DNA from: Paraliobacillus sp. PM-2
GTDB taxonomy: Bacteria > Bacillota > Bacilli > Bacillales > Amphibacillaceae
NCBI RefSeq assembly: GCF_001368815.1
Contig: NZ_CTEI01000001.1
Coordinates: 868,001-932,000, forward strand
Direction: 5' to 3'
DNA: 64,000 nucleotides
In this document: positions 55,845 through 64,000 of the stretch, piece by piece
How the letters are laid out: each line of letters starts with the position of its first letter
Position numbering within the stretch: the stretch's first letter is position 1
Position numbers and translations under genes: made by a program
The notes under the pieces: generated by a model
Database searches by the model: none
What the model was told of the DNA's origin: nothing
Seen by the model: the letters and a program-made list of their open reading frames with translations, nothing else

Positions 55845-57275
55845 CTATCGGGATTCTATAATTCCCTTTAAAATTTCTATCCCTTGCTGCATTTGTTTAT
55901 ATGTTGGATAAGCAAAGGAGAGGCGAATACTTTGACTTGTGATATCTTGATAGATTGAAGTTGGATTAATTAAAACCTTTTTCTTAAAAGACTCTGAAAA
56001 TAAATGCTTCGTGTTAATCGGGTGTTTAAAATGAACCAAAATGAAGAATCCGCCTTTTGGAACTTCCCAATAAGCATCGTCTTGAAAATACCTATTTAAA
56101 AGTTGAATTAAATAATTCCTCTTCTTTAACAGTTCTTTTCGGGTTTGCTGCAAATGTAGTTCATACAAACCCGACGTTAACATATATTCAGCAACCGCTT
56201 GAGATACCATACTAGTACCATAATCTATTTGCATTCGTATATCGGCAAGTCGTCCTATTACTTTTTCCGGTCCTACCATCCATCCAATACGTAATCCGGG
56301 ATCGATCGTCTTAGAAAAACTTCCCGTATAAAGTACATGCCCTTGCGTGTCTAAAGATTTAAGAGTTGAGGGTGGTTCTTCTTCAAGCCAAAGATCCCGA
56401 TAGATATCATCTTCAATCAGAGGTAACTGATATTCTTCACATACACGCAGAAGCTCCTTCCTTCTTTCTAATGGCATTGTATTTCCGGTTGGATTGTGAA
56501 AAGTAGGGTTTGTATATACAATAGATTTATTTTTTACAATTGATTGTCTCCTAAAATAGGCAGTATCTAAGCCTTTATCATTAACTGGTATGCCTTTAAG
56601 TTTCATTCCCATAGAACGAAATACGTGAGTTGAGTATAAATAAGAAGGCTTCTCTAAAAAAACAGTTGATTCTGATTGAAGTACTCCTAAAGAAATCAAT
56701 TGCAAAGCTTGTAGTGAACCAGAAACGATAAGAATGGATTCAGGATCCGCAAGCACACCTCTAGAAGCTAAGTGATGACTCAGTGCCCTCCTCAGTGAAA
56801 GACTTCCTTTCCCATCACCATAACCGTAATAGGATATGTTTTCACCTACCTTCTTAAAGGTTTGAGAAAGTTCTTTTCTTGGATATAAATCTGATCCAAG
56901 CTCTCCCTTACTTAAATGAATAAACCCTCTATCTATCTCTGTTTGGTTAATTTTTCGCACGATAGGATCATTCGGTGGGTGTAATGACCATTGTACAAAA
57001 TCATTCCAATGTGGCGTACTGTTTGTTAATTGCTGCCATAAATTTTGTACGACTTTCGTTGAACTTCCCATTTTACCTTCTATTAATCCTTGTGCCTTTA
57101 ATTCATCTAATGCAGCTATTATTGTGCTACGATTCACACCTAAAGTGGAGGCCAGTTCCCGTTGAGAAGGAAGGTTACTACCGGCTGGCCATTCACCATT
57201 TTTAATCTTTCTTTTTATATAATCCTGAATCATTATGTGTTTTGGTATAGCTGTATTTTTGTTTATCTCGCTCAC
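55845..57275 (-). CDS. MocR-type (GntR-aminotransferase) transcription regulator
   Basis: The 476-residue protein has an N-terminal GntR winged helix (IPKHIMIQDYIKRKIKNGEWPAGS, SQRELASTLGVNRSTIIAALDEL) and a class I aminotransferase-like domain with the PLP lysine in LYTGSFSKTIDPGLRIGW (about 315-332). These bind PLP and control the adjacent divergent gene. The neighbour is an EamA exporter, an often-seen pairing. Confidence 0.92.
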   Translation of the reverse strand: MSEINKNTAIPKHIMIQDYIKRKIKNGEWPAGSNLPSQRELASTLGVNRSTIIAALDELKAQGLIEGKMGSSTKVVQNLWQQLTNSTPHWNDFVQWSLHPPNDPIVRKINQTEIDRGFIHLSKGELGSDLYPRKELSQTFKKVGENISYYGYGDGKGSLSLRRALSHHLASRGVLADPESILIVSGSLQALQLISLGVLQSESTVFLEKPSYLYSTHVFRSMGMKLKGIPVNDKGLDTAYFRRQSIVKNKSIVYTNPTFHNPTGNTMPLERRKELLRVCEEYQLPLIEDDIYRDLWLEEEPPSTLKSLDTQGHVLYTGSFSKTIDPGLRIGWMVGPEKVIGRLADIRMQIDYGTSMVSQAVAEYMLTSGLYELHLQQTRKELLKKRNYLIQLLNRYFQDDAYWEVPKGGFFILVHFKHPINTKHLFSESFKKKVLINPTSIYQDITSQSIRLSFAYPTYKQMQQGIEILKGIIESR

Positions 57276-57391
57276 CTCTAATTGGTTGGATCTGAAATTG
57301 TAGAATTGGTTGAAGTTAATTTAGTGCTGTTATTTTAACATAAAAGGACAAAAATTAGATGTTCTAGTTTTCAGGAGGGGTGTAGGTAAGT

Positions 57392-58291
57392 ATGAATATG
57401 AAAGTATTTATTTCTTATATCTTAACAATTTTTCTGTGGGGGTCCGCATTTCCAGCGATTCGTGTCGCACTTGAATCTTACAATTCTTTTCATCTGGCTT
57501 TTTTACGAATGTTTATTGCATCATTAGCTTTGCTTGTTTTTGCTTTTATTATGAAAATGCGGATTCCGGACAAGAAAGATATCCCGATTATTTTATTGTT
57601 AGGCTTTCTCGGTTTCTCTGTATACCATACATTTTTAAATTTAGGTGAAAGGACCGTTGATGCAGGAACAGCAAGTTTATTGGTGTCTACTACTCCTATA
57701 CTCTCTGCTTTACTTGCAGCAGTATTTTTGAAAGACAGATTCAATCGTTATGGTTGGGTCGGTTCTTCCATTGCTTTCTTCGGCGTAATCCTTATTACAT
57801 TAGGAACTGGTGGAGGATTTAGTATCGAATGGGGGGTTTTTTTGATTTTGATTAGTGCTTTTGGAGAAAGTTTTTATTTTGTATTTCAATCTTTCTATTT
57901 AAAAAAGTATGGATTTTTACCTTTCACTACCTATACTATCTTAGCCGGTACTTTATTTATGTTTCCATTCTCAGGAGGATTATGGACAACAATCCAACAA
58001 GCTTCTGTAGAAAGTACACTTGTTGTAACTTATTTAGGGTTATTCCCAACGTTAATTCCTTATTTTGCTATTGCTTATGTGACAGCTAAACAGGGGGCTT
58101 CAGAAGCAACAAGTTCTCTGTATTTAACACCAGTTGTGGCTATTCTCATTTCTTGGTTATGGCTTGAAGAAATACCTACATTATTATCAATTTTTGGAGG
58201 CACTTTAGCACTTATTGGCGTATCACTTACTACAATTCATCCAAAAAAGAAAGAAAAAGAGATTTTTAAGCAAAGACAAAATTATGTGTAA
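57392..58291 (+). CDS. EamA/DMT-family transporter
   Basis: The 299-residue protein has 10 membrane helices in two repeats of the EamA domain (ILTIFLWGSAFPAIRVAL at the start; GVFLILISAFGESFYFVF in the second). The substrate is unknown; such proteins export amino acids or metabolites. AGGAGGGG is upstream of the start. It is divergent from the MocR regulator with 116 bp between. Confidence 0.9.
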   Translation: MNMKVFISYILTIFLWGSAFPAIRVALESYNSFHLAFLRMFIASLALLVFAFIMKMRIPDKKDIPIILLLGFLGFSVYHTFLNLGERTVDAGTASLLVSTTPILSALLAAVFLKDRFNRYGWVGSSIAFFGVILITLGTGGGFSIEWGVFLILISAFGESFYFVFQSFYLKKYGFLPFTTYTILAGTLFMFPFSGGLWTTIQQASVESTLVVTYLGLFPTLIPYFAIAYVTAKQGASEATSSLYLTPVVAILISWLWLEEIPTLLSIFGGTLALIGVSLTTIHPKKKEKEIFKQRQNYV

Positions 58292-58394
58292 ATATTACTA
58301 GTCAGGTACTATGAACTGATCTCATATTAAAAATGTAACCAATTAAAGGGACGCCTTTCATATCAAGAATGGCGCCCGATTAAGGGAAATCAAA

Positions 58395-58435
58395 CTTATC
58401 TTTTACAGTGTTAAAGCACCCCTTAATGCAATAAG
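58395..58435. repeat. Cassette-like palindrome M1 (CCC[CG]TTA core), behind the metallo-beta-lactamase gene
   Basis: Arms CTTAT / ATAAG enclose TTAAAGCACCCCTTAATGCA. It is 69 bp behind the stop of the gene at 58504 on the - strand. Confidence 0.5.
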
Positions 58436-58503
58436 AACAGTAAACATCTAAGAGAAGAACAACCAACACAACCATGAAGGAGTTTCTTTCGTGTTAATGA
58501 GAA

Positions 58504-59367
58504 TTAGGTGTTGTTCATTTCATAGCCATTTACAAAAAGATTTATTGTTTCTAATTCTTCTTCATTTAACGGTCTATCTATAGCTTGCCTAAAAGCATCC
58601 TTAATTTTTCCAGCATCCCCTTTATACTTTTCGGTTAGGTTCCCTACTACTTTTTGTAATTCAATTTCTTTTAAAAATTCCATTCTATTCATATTCTCCG
58701 AATGTGAAAGGATGTATGTTTCTGCATCGAATGTTTCAAGCTCTTTTATTAAGTTAAATGCATGTTTCGATGTGTAGTTCTTTTTAGAGGAAAAGATATC
58801 TGGATAGATACTATCACCTAAAAAAAGTACCTTTTCTTCTTTTATGTAAACAACAACAGAGTCTTTTGAATGATCACCACCCACATGTTTTATCACACAA
58901 GTAACTCCTCCAAGGTCTATTTCAAGCTGATGTTCAAACGTTAATGTAGGTAGTACAATTTGAATGTTTCTTTCATGACCAAACTCTTTTTTAATACAAT
59001 CAGCACAAAATTTAATTTCAGTTCCTTTTTGAACTCGTTCATCTAAAGCCTTATCTGTCCATTCATAAGCTATCAGTTTATTCATCTCTTTCTTCGTATC
59101 TGCAGATGAAATAGTCATTACATCCTTTAGTACCGACATACCAAAAATATGATCCCAATGCCAATGAGTTAATACAACAACATCAGGCTTGGAGATATTT
59201 TGCTTAGTTAATTTTTCTAAAAACAAACGTGCATGGGCTTCTGAATTGCCTGCATCAATCATCAAATTCCTATTATCCCCAACGACCATTCCTAATGTCG
59301 GTCTGTCAGTTTCTGAAACTGGTGTCATAAACCAAAACGATTTTCCAATTCTTTTTAATTCTTGCAT
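58504..59367 (-). CDS. Metallo-beta-lactamase-fold hydrolase
   Basis: The 287-residue protein has the metal motif VVLTHWHWDHIFGMS (HxHxDH, about 75-88), a later His in HVGGDHSKDSVVVY and Asp in VLFLGDSIYPDI, and the final His of ILSHSENMN. Substrate is not clear; glyoxalase-II-like or nuclease-like members share these. The frame opens at 59400, but ATG at 59367 with GGAGGTGA 5 bases ahead is the start. Confidence 0.88.
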   Translation of the reverse strand: MQELKRIGKSFWFMTPVSETDRPTLGMVVGDNRNLMIDAGNSEAHARLFLEKLTKQNISKPDVVVLTHWHWDHIFGMSVLKDVMTISSADTKKEMNKLIAYEWTDKALDERVQKGTEIKFCADCIKKEFGHERNIQIVLPTLTFEHQLEIDLGGVTCVIKHVGGDHSKDSVVVYIKEEKVLFLGDSIYPDIFSSKKNYTSKHAFNLIKELETFDAETYILSHSENMNRMEFLKEIELQKVVGNLTEKYKGDAGKIKDAFRQAIDRPLNEEELETINLFVNGYEMNNT

Positions 59368-59542
59368 GATTGTCACCTCCACATAAAATGATATATACAT
59401 GACTTTTTCAAGCTCTTCTCACTCACTTTTGTTTATTATGAAATGATGAACTAAATATAAGTAAAACATAATTTGGCGGTGCAAATTAACCAAGTATTGT
59501 CGATAATAGTAATACTTCTATAATTAACAAGTAGTGCAATTC

Positions 59543-59577
59543 CTTATTCAACTCCTGCTACCCGTTAACGCAATAAG
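59543..59577. repeat. Cassette-like palindrome M2
   Basis: Arms CTTATT / AATAAG, centre CTGCTACCCGTTAACGC, 20 bp behind the stop of the next gene on the - strand. Confidence 0.6.
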
Positions 59578-59597
59578 CACCACTGAAAGATTTATTA

Positions 59598-59816
59598 TTA
59601 TTTGGTACTCCTTATAACTTTGAAACACAAACTTGATAAAATAAATGAAGATGCTATTAGTAGTGGTGCTACTACAAAAATTCCTAATAGGTCAGTTTTA
59701 TAATTCCAAGGGACAAAAGCGTCCCAAAATTTGCTCATTACTTTCCATAAAACAATAAAAATAATAAGCGTAAAAACAAAATATATTATTTTTTGTAATA
59801 TTACTTTCACCATCAT
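59598..59816 (-). CDS. Small two-helix membrane protein
   Basis: ATG at 59816 with AGGGGAG ahead gives 72 residues with two hydrophobic helices (YFVFTLIIFIVLWKV and LLGIFVVAPLLIASSFILSSL). The track's longer upstream frame is not used. No family recognised. Confidence 0.6.
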   Translation of the reverse strand: MMVKVILQKIIYFVFTLIIFIVLWKVMSKFWDAFVPWNYKTDLLGIFVVAPLLIASSFILSSLCFKVIRSTK

Positions 59817-59900
59817 AATCTCCCCTATATTGTGTAAACATTTGTTATTGAAATAAAGTTCTTCTATTACAGAAAAGGAACAGCAGCCTGATCCCAAACC

Positions 59901-59934
59901 CTTGTTGCACATACGCACCCGTTAGCGAAATAAG
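59901..59934. repeat. Cassette-like palindrome M3
   Basis: Arms CTTGTT / AATAAG, centre ACGCACCCGTTAGCG, 50 bp behind the stop of the gene at 59985. Confidence 0.6.
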
Positions 59935-59984
59935 GTGAACCTGATATAACTAGGTTTCTCTACTTACTTCAACTAAGAGGTTAA

Positions 59985-60272
59985 CTATGATTCTATATTT
60001 AATATCTCAATTTCACCTTTGCCTTTTACAAGTTTATTCCAACTGTATCTAATATGATAACGTTTATCGGTTTCAACTTTTTTAAATTGTTCTTCTGTAA
60101 TCCCAATTTTATGACCTTCTAAAAAGAGATAATAATTTTCGTTTTCCTCTAAAATGTTATTATCTTGGATTTTATAAGACCCTTCGGTCACAGCAAAATT
60201 TAGATAATAATAGCCAATTCCCAAACCGAAGAGTATCATTATTATTCCTATCAAACCTACTATCTTTTTCAT
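59985..60272 (-). CDS. Membrane-anchored small protein
   Basis: 95 residues: an N-terminal membrane helix (IVGLIGIIMILFGLGIGYYYL) then a soluble beta-rich domain with GHKIGITEEQFKKVETDKRYHIRYSWN. No lipobox Cys. No family recognised; similar in size to secreted small cassette proteins. Confidence 0.65.
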   Translation of the reverse strand: MKKIVGLIGIIMILFGLGIGYYYLNFAVTEGSYKIQDNNILEENENYYLFLEGHKIGITEEQFKKVETDKRYHIRYSWNKLVKGKGEIEILNIES

Positions 60273-60287
60273 TTATCCACCCCCAAT

Positions 60288-60323
60288 AGTTATTTAACCA
60301 ACGCTCCCGTTTGTTTAATTACT
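60288..60323. repeat. Cassette-like palindrome M4 (diverged)
   Basis: Arms AGTTATTTAA / TTTAATTACT, centre ACGCTCCCGTTTG. It overlaps the stop codon of the gene at 60322. Confidence 0.45.
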
Positions 60324-60585
60324 AGAAAAATAATAAATATGATATTACAAATAACAAAATTATGGAGATGATACCTCTAATCCACGTCATCTTTTTGCTT
60401 ATTCCAGCTTTTTCTTCAAGGTAATTAACATAGTTCATAGTAAATATAAAACCAAATAATACTATTAGATATCCACCACTATTGAGTCCTTCTGCAATAT
60501 GTCTCATTGCCGCTAAAGCAACCAATAACAATCCAACCGAACCAAAAATCATATTGAGGTATAATCTCCATTTCCTTTCCCTCAT
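60322..60585 (-). CDS. Small membrane protein with three helices
   Basis: The 87-residue protein has three hydrophobic stretches (LYLNMIFGSVGLLLVALAAM, GGYLIVLFGFIFTMNYV and WIRGIISIILLFVISYLLFF). AGGGG is ahead of the start. Function unknown. Confidence 0.65.
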   Translation of the reverse strand: MRERKWRLYLNMIFGSVGLLLVALAAMRHIAEGLNSGGYLIVLFGFIFTMNYVNYLEEKAGISKKMTWIRGIISIILLFVISYLLFF

Positions 60586-60607
60586 TTAACCCCTCCATTA
60601 CACAATG

Positions 60608-60640
60608 TTGTTCAACATTCGCTACCCGTTAATTGAACAA
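60608..60640. repeat. Cassette-like palindrome M5
   Basis: Perfect 8-bp arms TTGTTCAA / TTGAACAA, centre TTCGCTACCCGTTA, 10 bp behind the stop of the gene at 60650. Confidence 0.65.
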
Positions 60641-60649
60641 TTTCTGTAC

Positions 60650-61108
60650 CTAAAAACTTATCTCTAACTTCTGTTTCATTTCATTTAATAAATCTTTATT
60701 CTTCTCCGTTGTAATAAGGGGAGTACCTGGATTGTCAACTCTATCGTAATTCAAAAGGATAGTTCCATCTTCTAAAATATTAAAAGCATATTTTCCCTTT
60801 TCAGTATTCTTTCCATCGCCTTGAAAGAAACCAAACATATAAGCACTTTGTGACTGCAGTTTTTCCATAAAGGTGTCTGTATTGATTTTTTCAACCTTTA
60901 GACCTTCTACCATAGATAATACTTCATTTATTTTATCTTTATCTGTAACCATTTTGTTCATTTCTTCAGATGAAGAATTGTTTTCCACTTTTTGTATATA
61001 TAGTGTATTGGCAAAACTCTTATCTTCAAAATTTATAGTCTCTGCATTACTCGAACAAGCACTTAACAATAAGGCTATAAGTGCAAGGGGCATAATAAAA
61101 TTTTTCAT
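60650..61108 (-). CDS. Lipoprotein of unknown function
   Basis: A signal peptide ends in lipobox LLLSAC (Cys at residue 18), so the protein is anchored to the outer face of the membrane. The 152-residue remainder has SMVEGLKVEKINTDTFMEKLQSQ and YAFNILEDGTILLNYD, a pattern of small Bacillus DUF lipoproteins. AGGAGG precedes the start. Confidence 0.75.
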   Translation of the reverse strand: MKNFIMPLALIALLLSACSSNAETINFEDKSFANTLYIQKVENNSSSEEMNKMVTDKDKINEVLSMVEGLKVEKINTDTFMEKLQSQSAYMFGFFQGDGKNTEKGKYAFNILEDGTILLNYDRVDNPGTPLITTEKNKDLLNEMKQKLEISF

Positions 61109-61360
61109 AATAATCCTCCTGTTCTTGTTCTACTAACCTGCCTCTTTAGTTTAGGTATGATTATTCACAAACTCTACATTTATTTTAACATAAAATAACA
61201 ATTACCTATTTATTTTATTATAATAAGTAAGGCAAACAGCATACTAATTAACATAGATATTATTACGTTGACAGCTATTATCAAAATACTAGTTGAGATG
61301 AAATTTTCTATGTTACTTAAGATGAATATTTAAGTTGAAAGTTGATGTAACAATAAAAAA
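61109..61360. other. Spacer between the lipoprotein and the AI-2E-type gene
   Basis: About 250 bp of A/T-rich DNA with no gene-like frame; probably the lipoprotein promoter on the - strand. Confidence 0.4.
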
Positions 61361-61394
61361 TAGAGTGCTAAAACTATTGCGATTATGCACTCTA
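61361..61394 (-). terminator. Terminator after the AI-2E-type gene
   Basis: Stem TAGAGTGC / GCACTCTA (61361-61368 with 61387-61394), followed on the - strand by T-run ATTTTTTATTG. Confidence 0.75.
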
Positions 61395-61426
61395 CTTTGC
61401 TTGTTTAATTTTATTATGCTATCCAA

Positions 61427-62577
61427 CTATTCTTCCATTTCATAATATCCGCGGTCTTCCCCATAATACTTGTTATATCGTTTCTTAAACTTATAGAAAA
61501 TATAGGAGCCAATTACTTTTACGATCGCATAGCCTGGAATACCAAGAATCACACCGATAACGCCAAATAAATTACCTGCAATCAATAATACAAGAATAAT
61601 TGTTAATGGGTGAATTTTCATCGTCTTCCCCATGATGTTTGGAGAGACAAAATTCCCCTCTAAAAATTGCACTGCAACCCATACAATTGCTAGCTTTAAC
61701 AACATAAATGGGGAGCTAACAATTGCAATAATAGCAGCTGGAATAATGGCAATAGCTGGTCCTAAATAAGGAATAACACTTGTCACTGCTGCGACAATAG
61801 CTAATATGAATGCATAATCAAGTCCTATGATTAGGTAACCAATGAATAATAGAACACCAATTACGGATGCGACAATAATCTGACCTTGGATATAAGAACC
61901 AACTTGCGTATCGATATTAGTTAAGATTTGCTTGGTGTCATCTCTAAATTTTGGTGGAAATAATTTAATCGTATAATGTTGAAATCTTTTACCATCCTTT
62001 AGTAAGAAAAATAAAATAAATGGAAAGGTCACAATAGATACAATCGTACTTGTAATTGTACTAGCAATACTTTGTATCCCTTGAAAACCATTAGAAATAT
62101 AAGTTCCAATTAATTGTGGTAATTCACCTAATCTCTCCATTATCCAGTTATAACCCTCATCATAATATGGACCTAAAAAAGAATTCTGCACCCAATTTGT
62201 CATGTTATCTCTAAGCTGTTTTAAGTAGTTTGGAAACGTTTGAACTAAATCTTTTATCTGCGCTTCGATAGCTGGAGCAGTTAACAAGATAATTCCAGTT
62301 AAGGCACCACTAATAACGAGAATAAGAATGATAACTCCCCAAATTCTTTTAATCTTCAATTTCTCAAGCAAGTCTACAATTGGGTTTAATAAATAGTAAG
62401 CTATAAATGCTAAAATTACTGGTGGTGCTATGGTAGATAATATGACCTTAAGTGGATAAAAGATAAAAGAAATTTGAGTATAAATATATATGGTAATGCC
62501 AACCAAAATGAGAAAAGCTAATATGTAAAAATATTCTTTCCACCAATTAATCTTAAAAATTTATTTTGTTCCTCCAT
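61427..62577 (-). CDS. AI-2E/PerM-family permease with an apparent N-terminal frameshift
   Basis: The body is a 359-residue AI-2E-type membrane protein with about eight helices and the family segment FLEGNFVSPNIMGKTMKIHPLTIILVLLIAG. The open part starts at a TTG inside the first helix. Upstream, ATG at 62577 with GGGGG ahead begins MEEQNKF, and one missing base in a T-run (A5 on the + strand, 62555-62559) separates it from KINWWKEYFYILAFLILVGI. Restoring T6 gives one continuous protein. The cause (mutation, phase variation or sequencing error) cannot be told. Confidence 0.8.
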
Positions 62578-62891
62578 TTAACATACCCCCTTTAAAGGTA
62601 ATATACCATTTCTTTTTATGTACCCCTATTGTTGAATAAAAAAACCTGACATAAGGGATACGCTTATAGACCCTGGTTATGGAGGTCAGAATGGTAAATC
62701 TTCATCTTCTATCTCAATTACAGGTTTATTGTTGTTTGAAAAAGGACCCCTTTATTTCAAAAATTGTCCATTAGACTTGCTGTGAGCTAATTAATTCATA
62801 TTCTTCTTTCAACTAAAAAAAGAAACCTAGTACTTTGAAAAGACAGTTGTCTATTTCACTACTAAGTTCCTGATCATTGATTCCGTACTTT

Positions 62892-63035
62892 TTAGAACGG
62901 ACCAAAAGTTCTTCGTCTAAAACCTCGACGAAAGCCACGTGCATACCCTGGTATAAATCCAGTTCCAAATCCACGTCTAAATCCGCGTCGATACACTGGT
63001 GTTGGACGAACAAAACGGGGTCCAAAAAACGGCAT
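62892..63035 (-). CDS. Tiny Arg/Gly/Phe-rich protein
   Basis: An AAGGAAGGGGGG ribosome site precedes ATG at 63035. The 47 residues (MPFFGPRFVRPTPVYRRGFR then RGFGTGFIPGYARGF) contain repeated RRGF/RGF units and no acidic residue. It is below the usual 60-residue cut. Function unknown; such basic aromatic chains bind nucleic acid or membranes in some systems, which is only a guess here. Confidence 0.6.
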   Translation of the reverse strand: MPFFGPRFVRPTPVYRRGFRRGFGTGFIPGYARGFRRGFRRRTFGPF

Positions 63036-63200
63036 TCCTATCCCCCCTTCCTTACTTGTCATAGTTTATGAGCTAAAAAATGATCGGTATAGGTTGGGGG
63101 CTAGGTTTTACGATATTTTATTTAAATGGTGTAACCACTAGTACATTCGTTCAAATTTTTACAAGCGCTCAGCCTAATATCTAATTGACTCGCTAGGCGA

Positions 63201-63818
63201 TTACGCAAACACATCCAAAAGTTCATCAAACCGATCAATCACATGATCATACCTAGATACTTCACCAAACCCATATCGTGCATAAACGAACGGAATGCCG
63301 GCATATTCTGCTGCTTTTTGATCACCATTTGTGTCTCCAACATAAACTGGATGGTTCAGCTGATTTCTTTCTATGATTAATTTAATGTTGTCTCCTTTTG
63401 AAAGACCTGTTCTACCCGGGTTCTCATAATCAGAGAAATACTTCCCTAAATCATGATACTGATAAAAGGCTTCTATGTAACCATCTTGGCAATTACTTAC
63501 GATGTAAAGCTTATACTTTTTTGCTAAAGCCTTCAAAACGTTCTCCACGCCATCATATAATTGCCCGCCTTGTTTACTTAAATAACTGTTTTCAACTTCA
63601 CAACTTTCATTGAGTACTTTCTCCGCTACTTCCTTACCTATACTTGGTAATAATCTTTTGCCTAATTCTTGAAATGGTAACCCCATCGTCTGCTTTAAAT
63701 CATCTTTTGTTATTTCTTTGTCAATTTCATATTGATTGAGTACGTGATTCCACGCAAAAACGACAGTATCTCTTGAGTCCCATAAGGTACCATCCAAGTC
63801 AAAAATTATACTATCCAT
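63201..63818 (-). CDS. HAD-family phosphatase (phosphoglycolate/pyrophosphatase-like)
   Basis: The protein of about 205 residues has motif I IIFDLDGTLWDS (the nucleophile and acid Asp), motif II YIVSNCQDG, a Lys in LSKGDNIKLI and motif IV VYVGDTNGDQKAAEYAG. The four-helix cap is the Gph/PpaX type. The ATG at 63818 with AGGAGA ahead is preferred to the one at 63824. Confidence 0.9.
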   Translation of the reverse strand: MDSIIFDLDGTLWDSRDTVVFAWNHVLNQYEIDKEITKDDLKQTMGLPFQELGKRLLPSIGKEVAEKVLNESCEVENSYLSKQGGQLYDGVENVLKALAKKYKLYIVSNCQDGYIEAFYQYHDLGKYFSDYENPGRTGLSKGDNIKLIIERNQLNHPVYVGDTNGDQKAAEYAGIPFVYARYGFGEVSRYDHVIDRFDELLDVFA

Positions 63819-63830
63819 TAACATTCTCCT

Positions 63831-64000
63831 TTATCCACATCCATTGGCTTTTTACCCGTGATAAGCATATTCATTTGGCTTAACAACGTTTATCCAACTA
63901 TAGTTTACTATACAATGGCCAATTAAAGTGAACAAAAACGAAAAAAGGCCCCCTAATACTCCAACAAACCTTAGTCGATTGGAAGTACCGGGCACCTTAT
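63831..64000. other. Right-end spacer with part of a REP-like element
   Basis: No gene is visible. The last 20 bases (GGAAGTACCGGGCACCTT) resemble the outer arm of the R1/R2 palindromes and may begin another copy cut by the window edge. Confidence 0.35.

Noticed and set aside
58395-60640. M elements as integron attC sites
   Set aside because: They lack the GTTRRRY core and the R'-L' layout of attC, and no integrase is seen; only the layout is similar.
62813-63025. 70-codon Asp-rich frame
   Set aside because: It is the other-frame shadow of the Arg/Gly/Phe-rich small gene, which has the proper ribosome site.
1-64000. CRISPR arrays, rRNA and tRNA genes
   Set aside because: No regularly spaced repeats or recognisable RNA gene sequences were seen on either strand.

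Overview
The window looks like chromosome of a low-GC Gram-positive rod of the family Bacillaceae (Gracilibacillus/Virgibacillus/Oceanobacillus-like). The pointers are strong AGGAGG-type ribosome sites, TTG/GTG starts, a Bacillus-type Fnr with its cysteine cluster at the C-terminus, and sortase-free secreted proteins. Genus is inference only. The ends of the window cut through narH on the left and an intergenic stretch on the right.

Region 1 (1-16.1 kb) is a nitrate respiration and molybdenum cofactor block: narH(partial)-narJ-narI, a TPR protein, moaA, moeB, moeA, moaE and moaD in one direction, closed by a 21-bp bidirectional terminator. Around it sit a hemerythrin/PAS (DUF438) protein, mobB, fnr, mobA and a NarK nitrate transporter carrying an unusual C-terminal PAS domain. 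Near-perfect Fnr boxes lie upstream of DUF438/mobB and of narK. Together these genes import nitrate, build the NarGHI enzyme and its cofactor, and switch on without oxygen. A Fur-like palindrome precedes a methyltransferase-flavodoxin pair, followed by two small secreted proteins.

Region 2 (16.1-55.8 kb) is an accessory island of defence and mobile genes. It opens with a group II intron inserted just behind a terminator. Then come a Type III-like restriction-modification pair (long Mod plus Res), a first McrBC-like pair, a phage/ICE-like replication module (HTH, DnaD-like, helicase loader, DnaB), an Mrr-like nuclease, a superinfection-immunity-like membrane protein, a GIY-YIG protein, a ParB-like protein, a PLD nuclease, a broken metallopeptidase, an IS21 element sitting in a gutted gene, a second McrBC pair, a run of nuclease genes all broken by in-frame stops, and a five-gene operon that I read as a type I Zorya system (ZorA, ZorB, ZorC, ZorD) with an extra HEPN/DUF4145-like leading gene. 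A 740-bp direct repeat, carrying a nuclease pseudogene with the same frameshift in both copies, brackets 27.5 kb of this island.

Region 3 (55.8-64 kb) holds a MocR-type regulator divergent from an EamA exporter, then an array of small same-strand genes (metallo-beta-lactamase fold, membrane proteins, a lipoprotein), each followed closely by a related 33-41-bp imperfect palindrome with the core CCCGTTA. This cassette-like layout is one of the most interesting features here. An AI-2E-type permease with an apparent N-terminal frameshift, a tiny Arg/Gly/Phe-rich protein and a HAD phosphatase close the window.

All family assignments come from reading motifs by eye; no database search was run.
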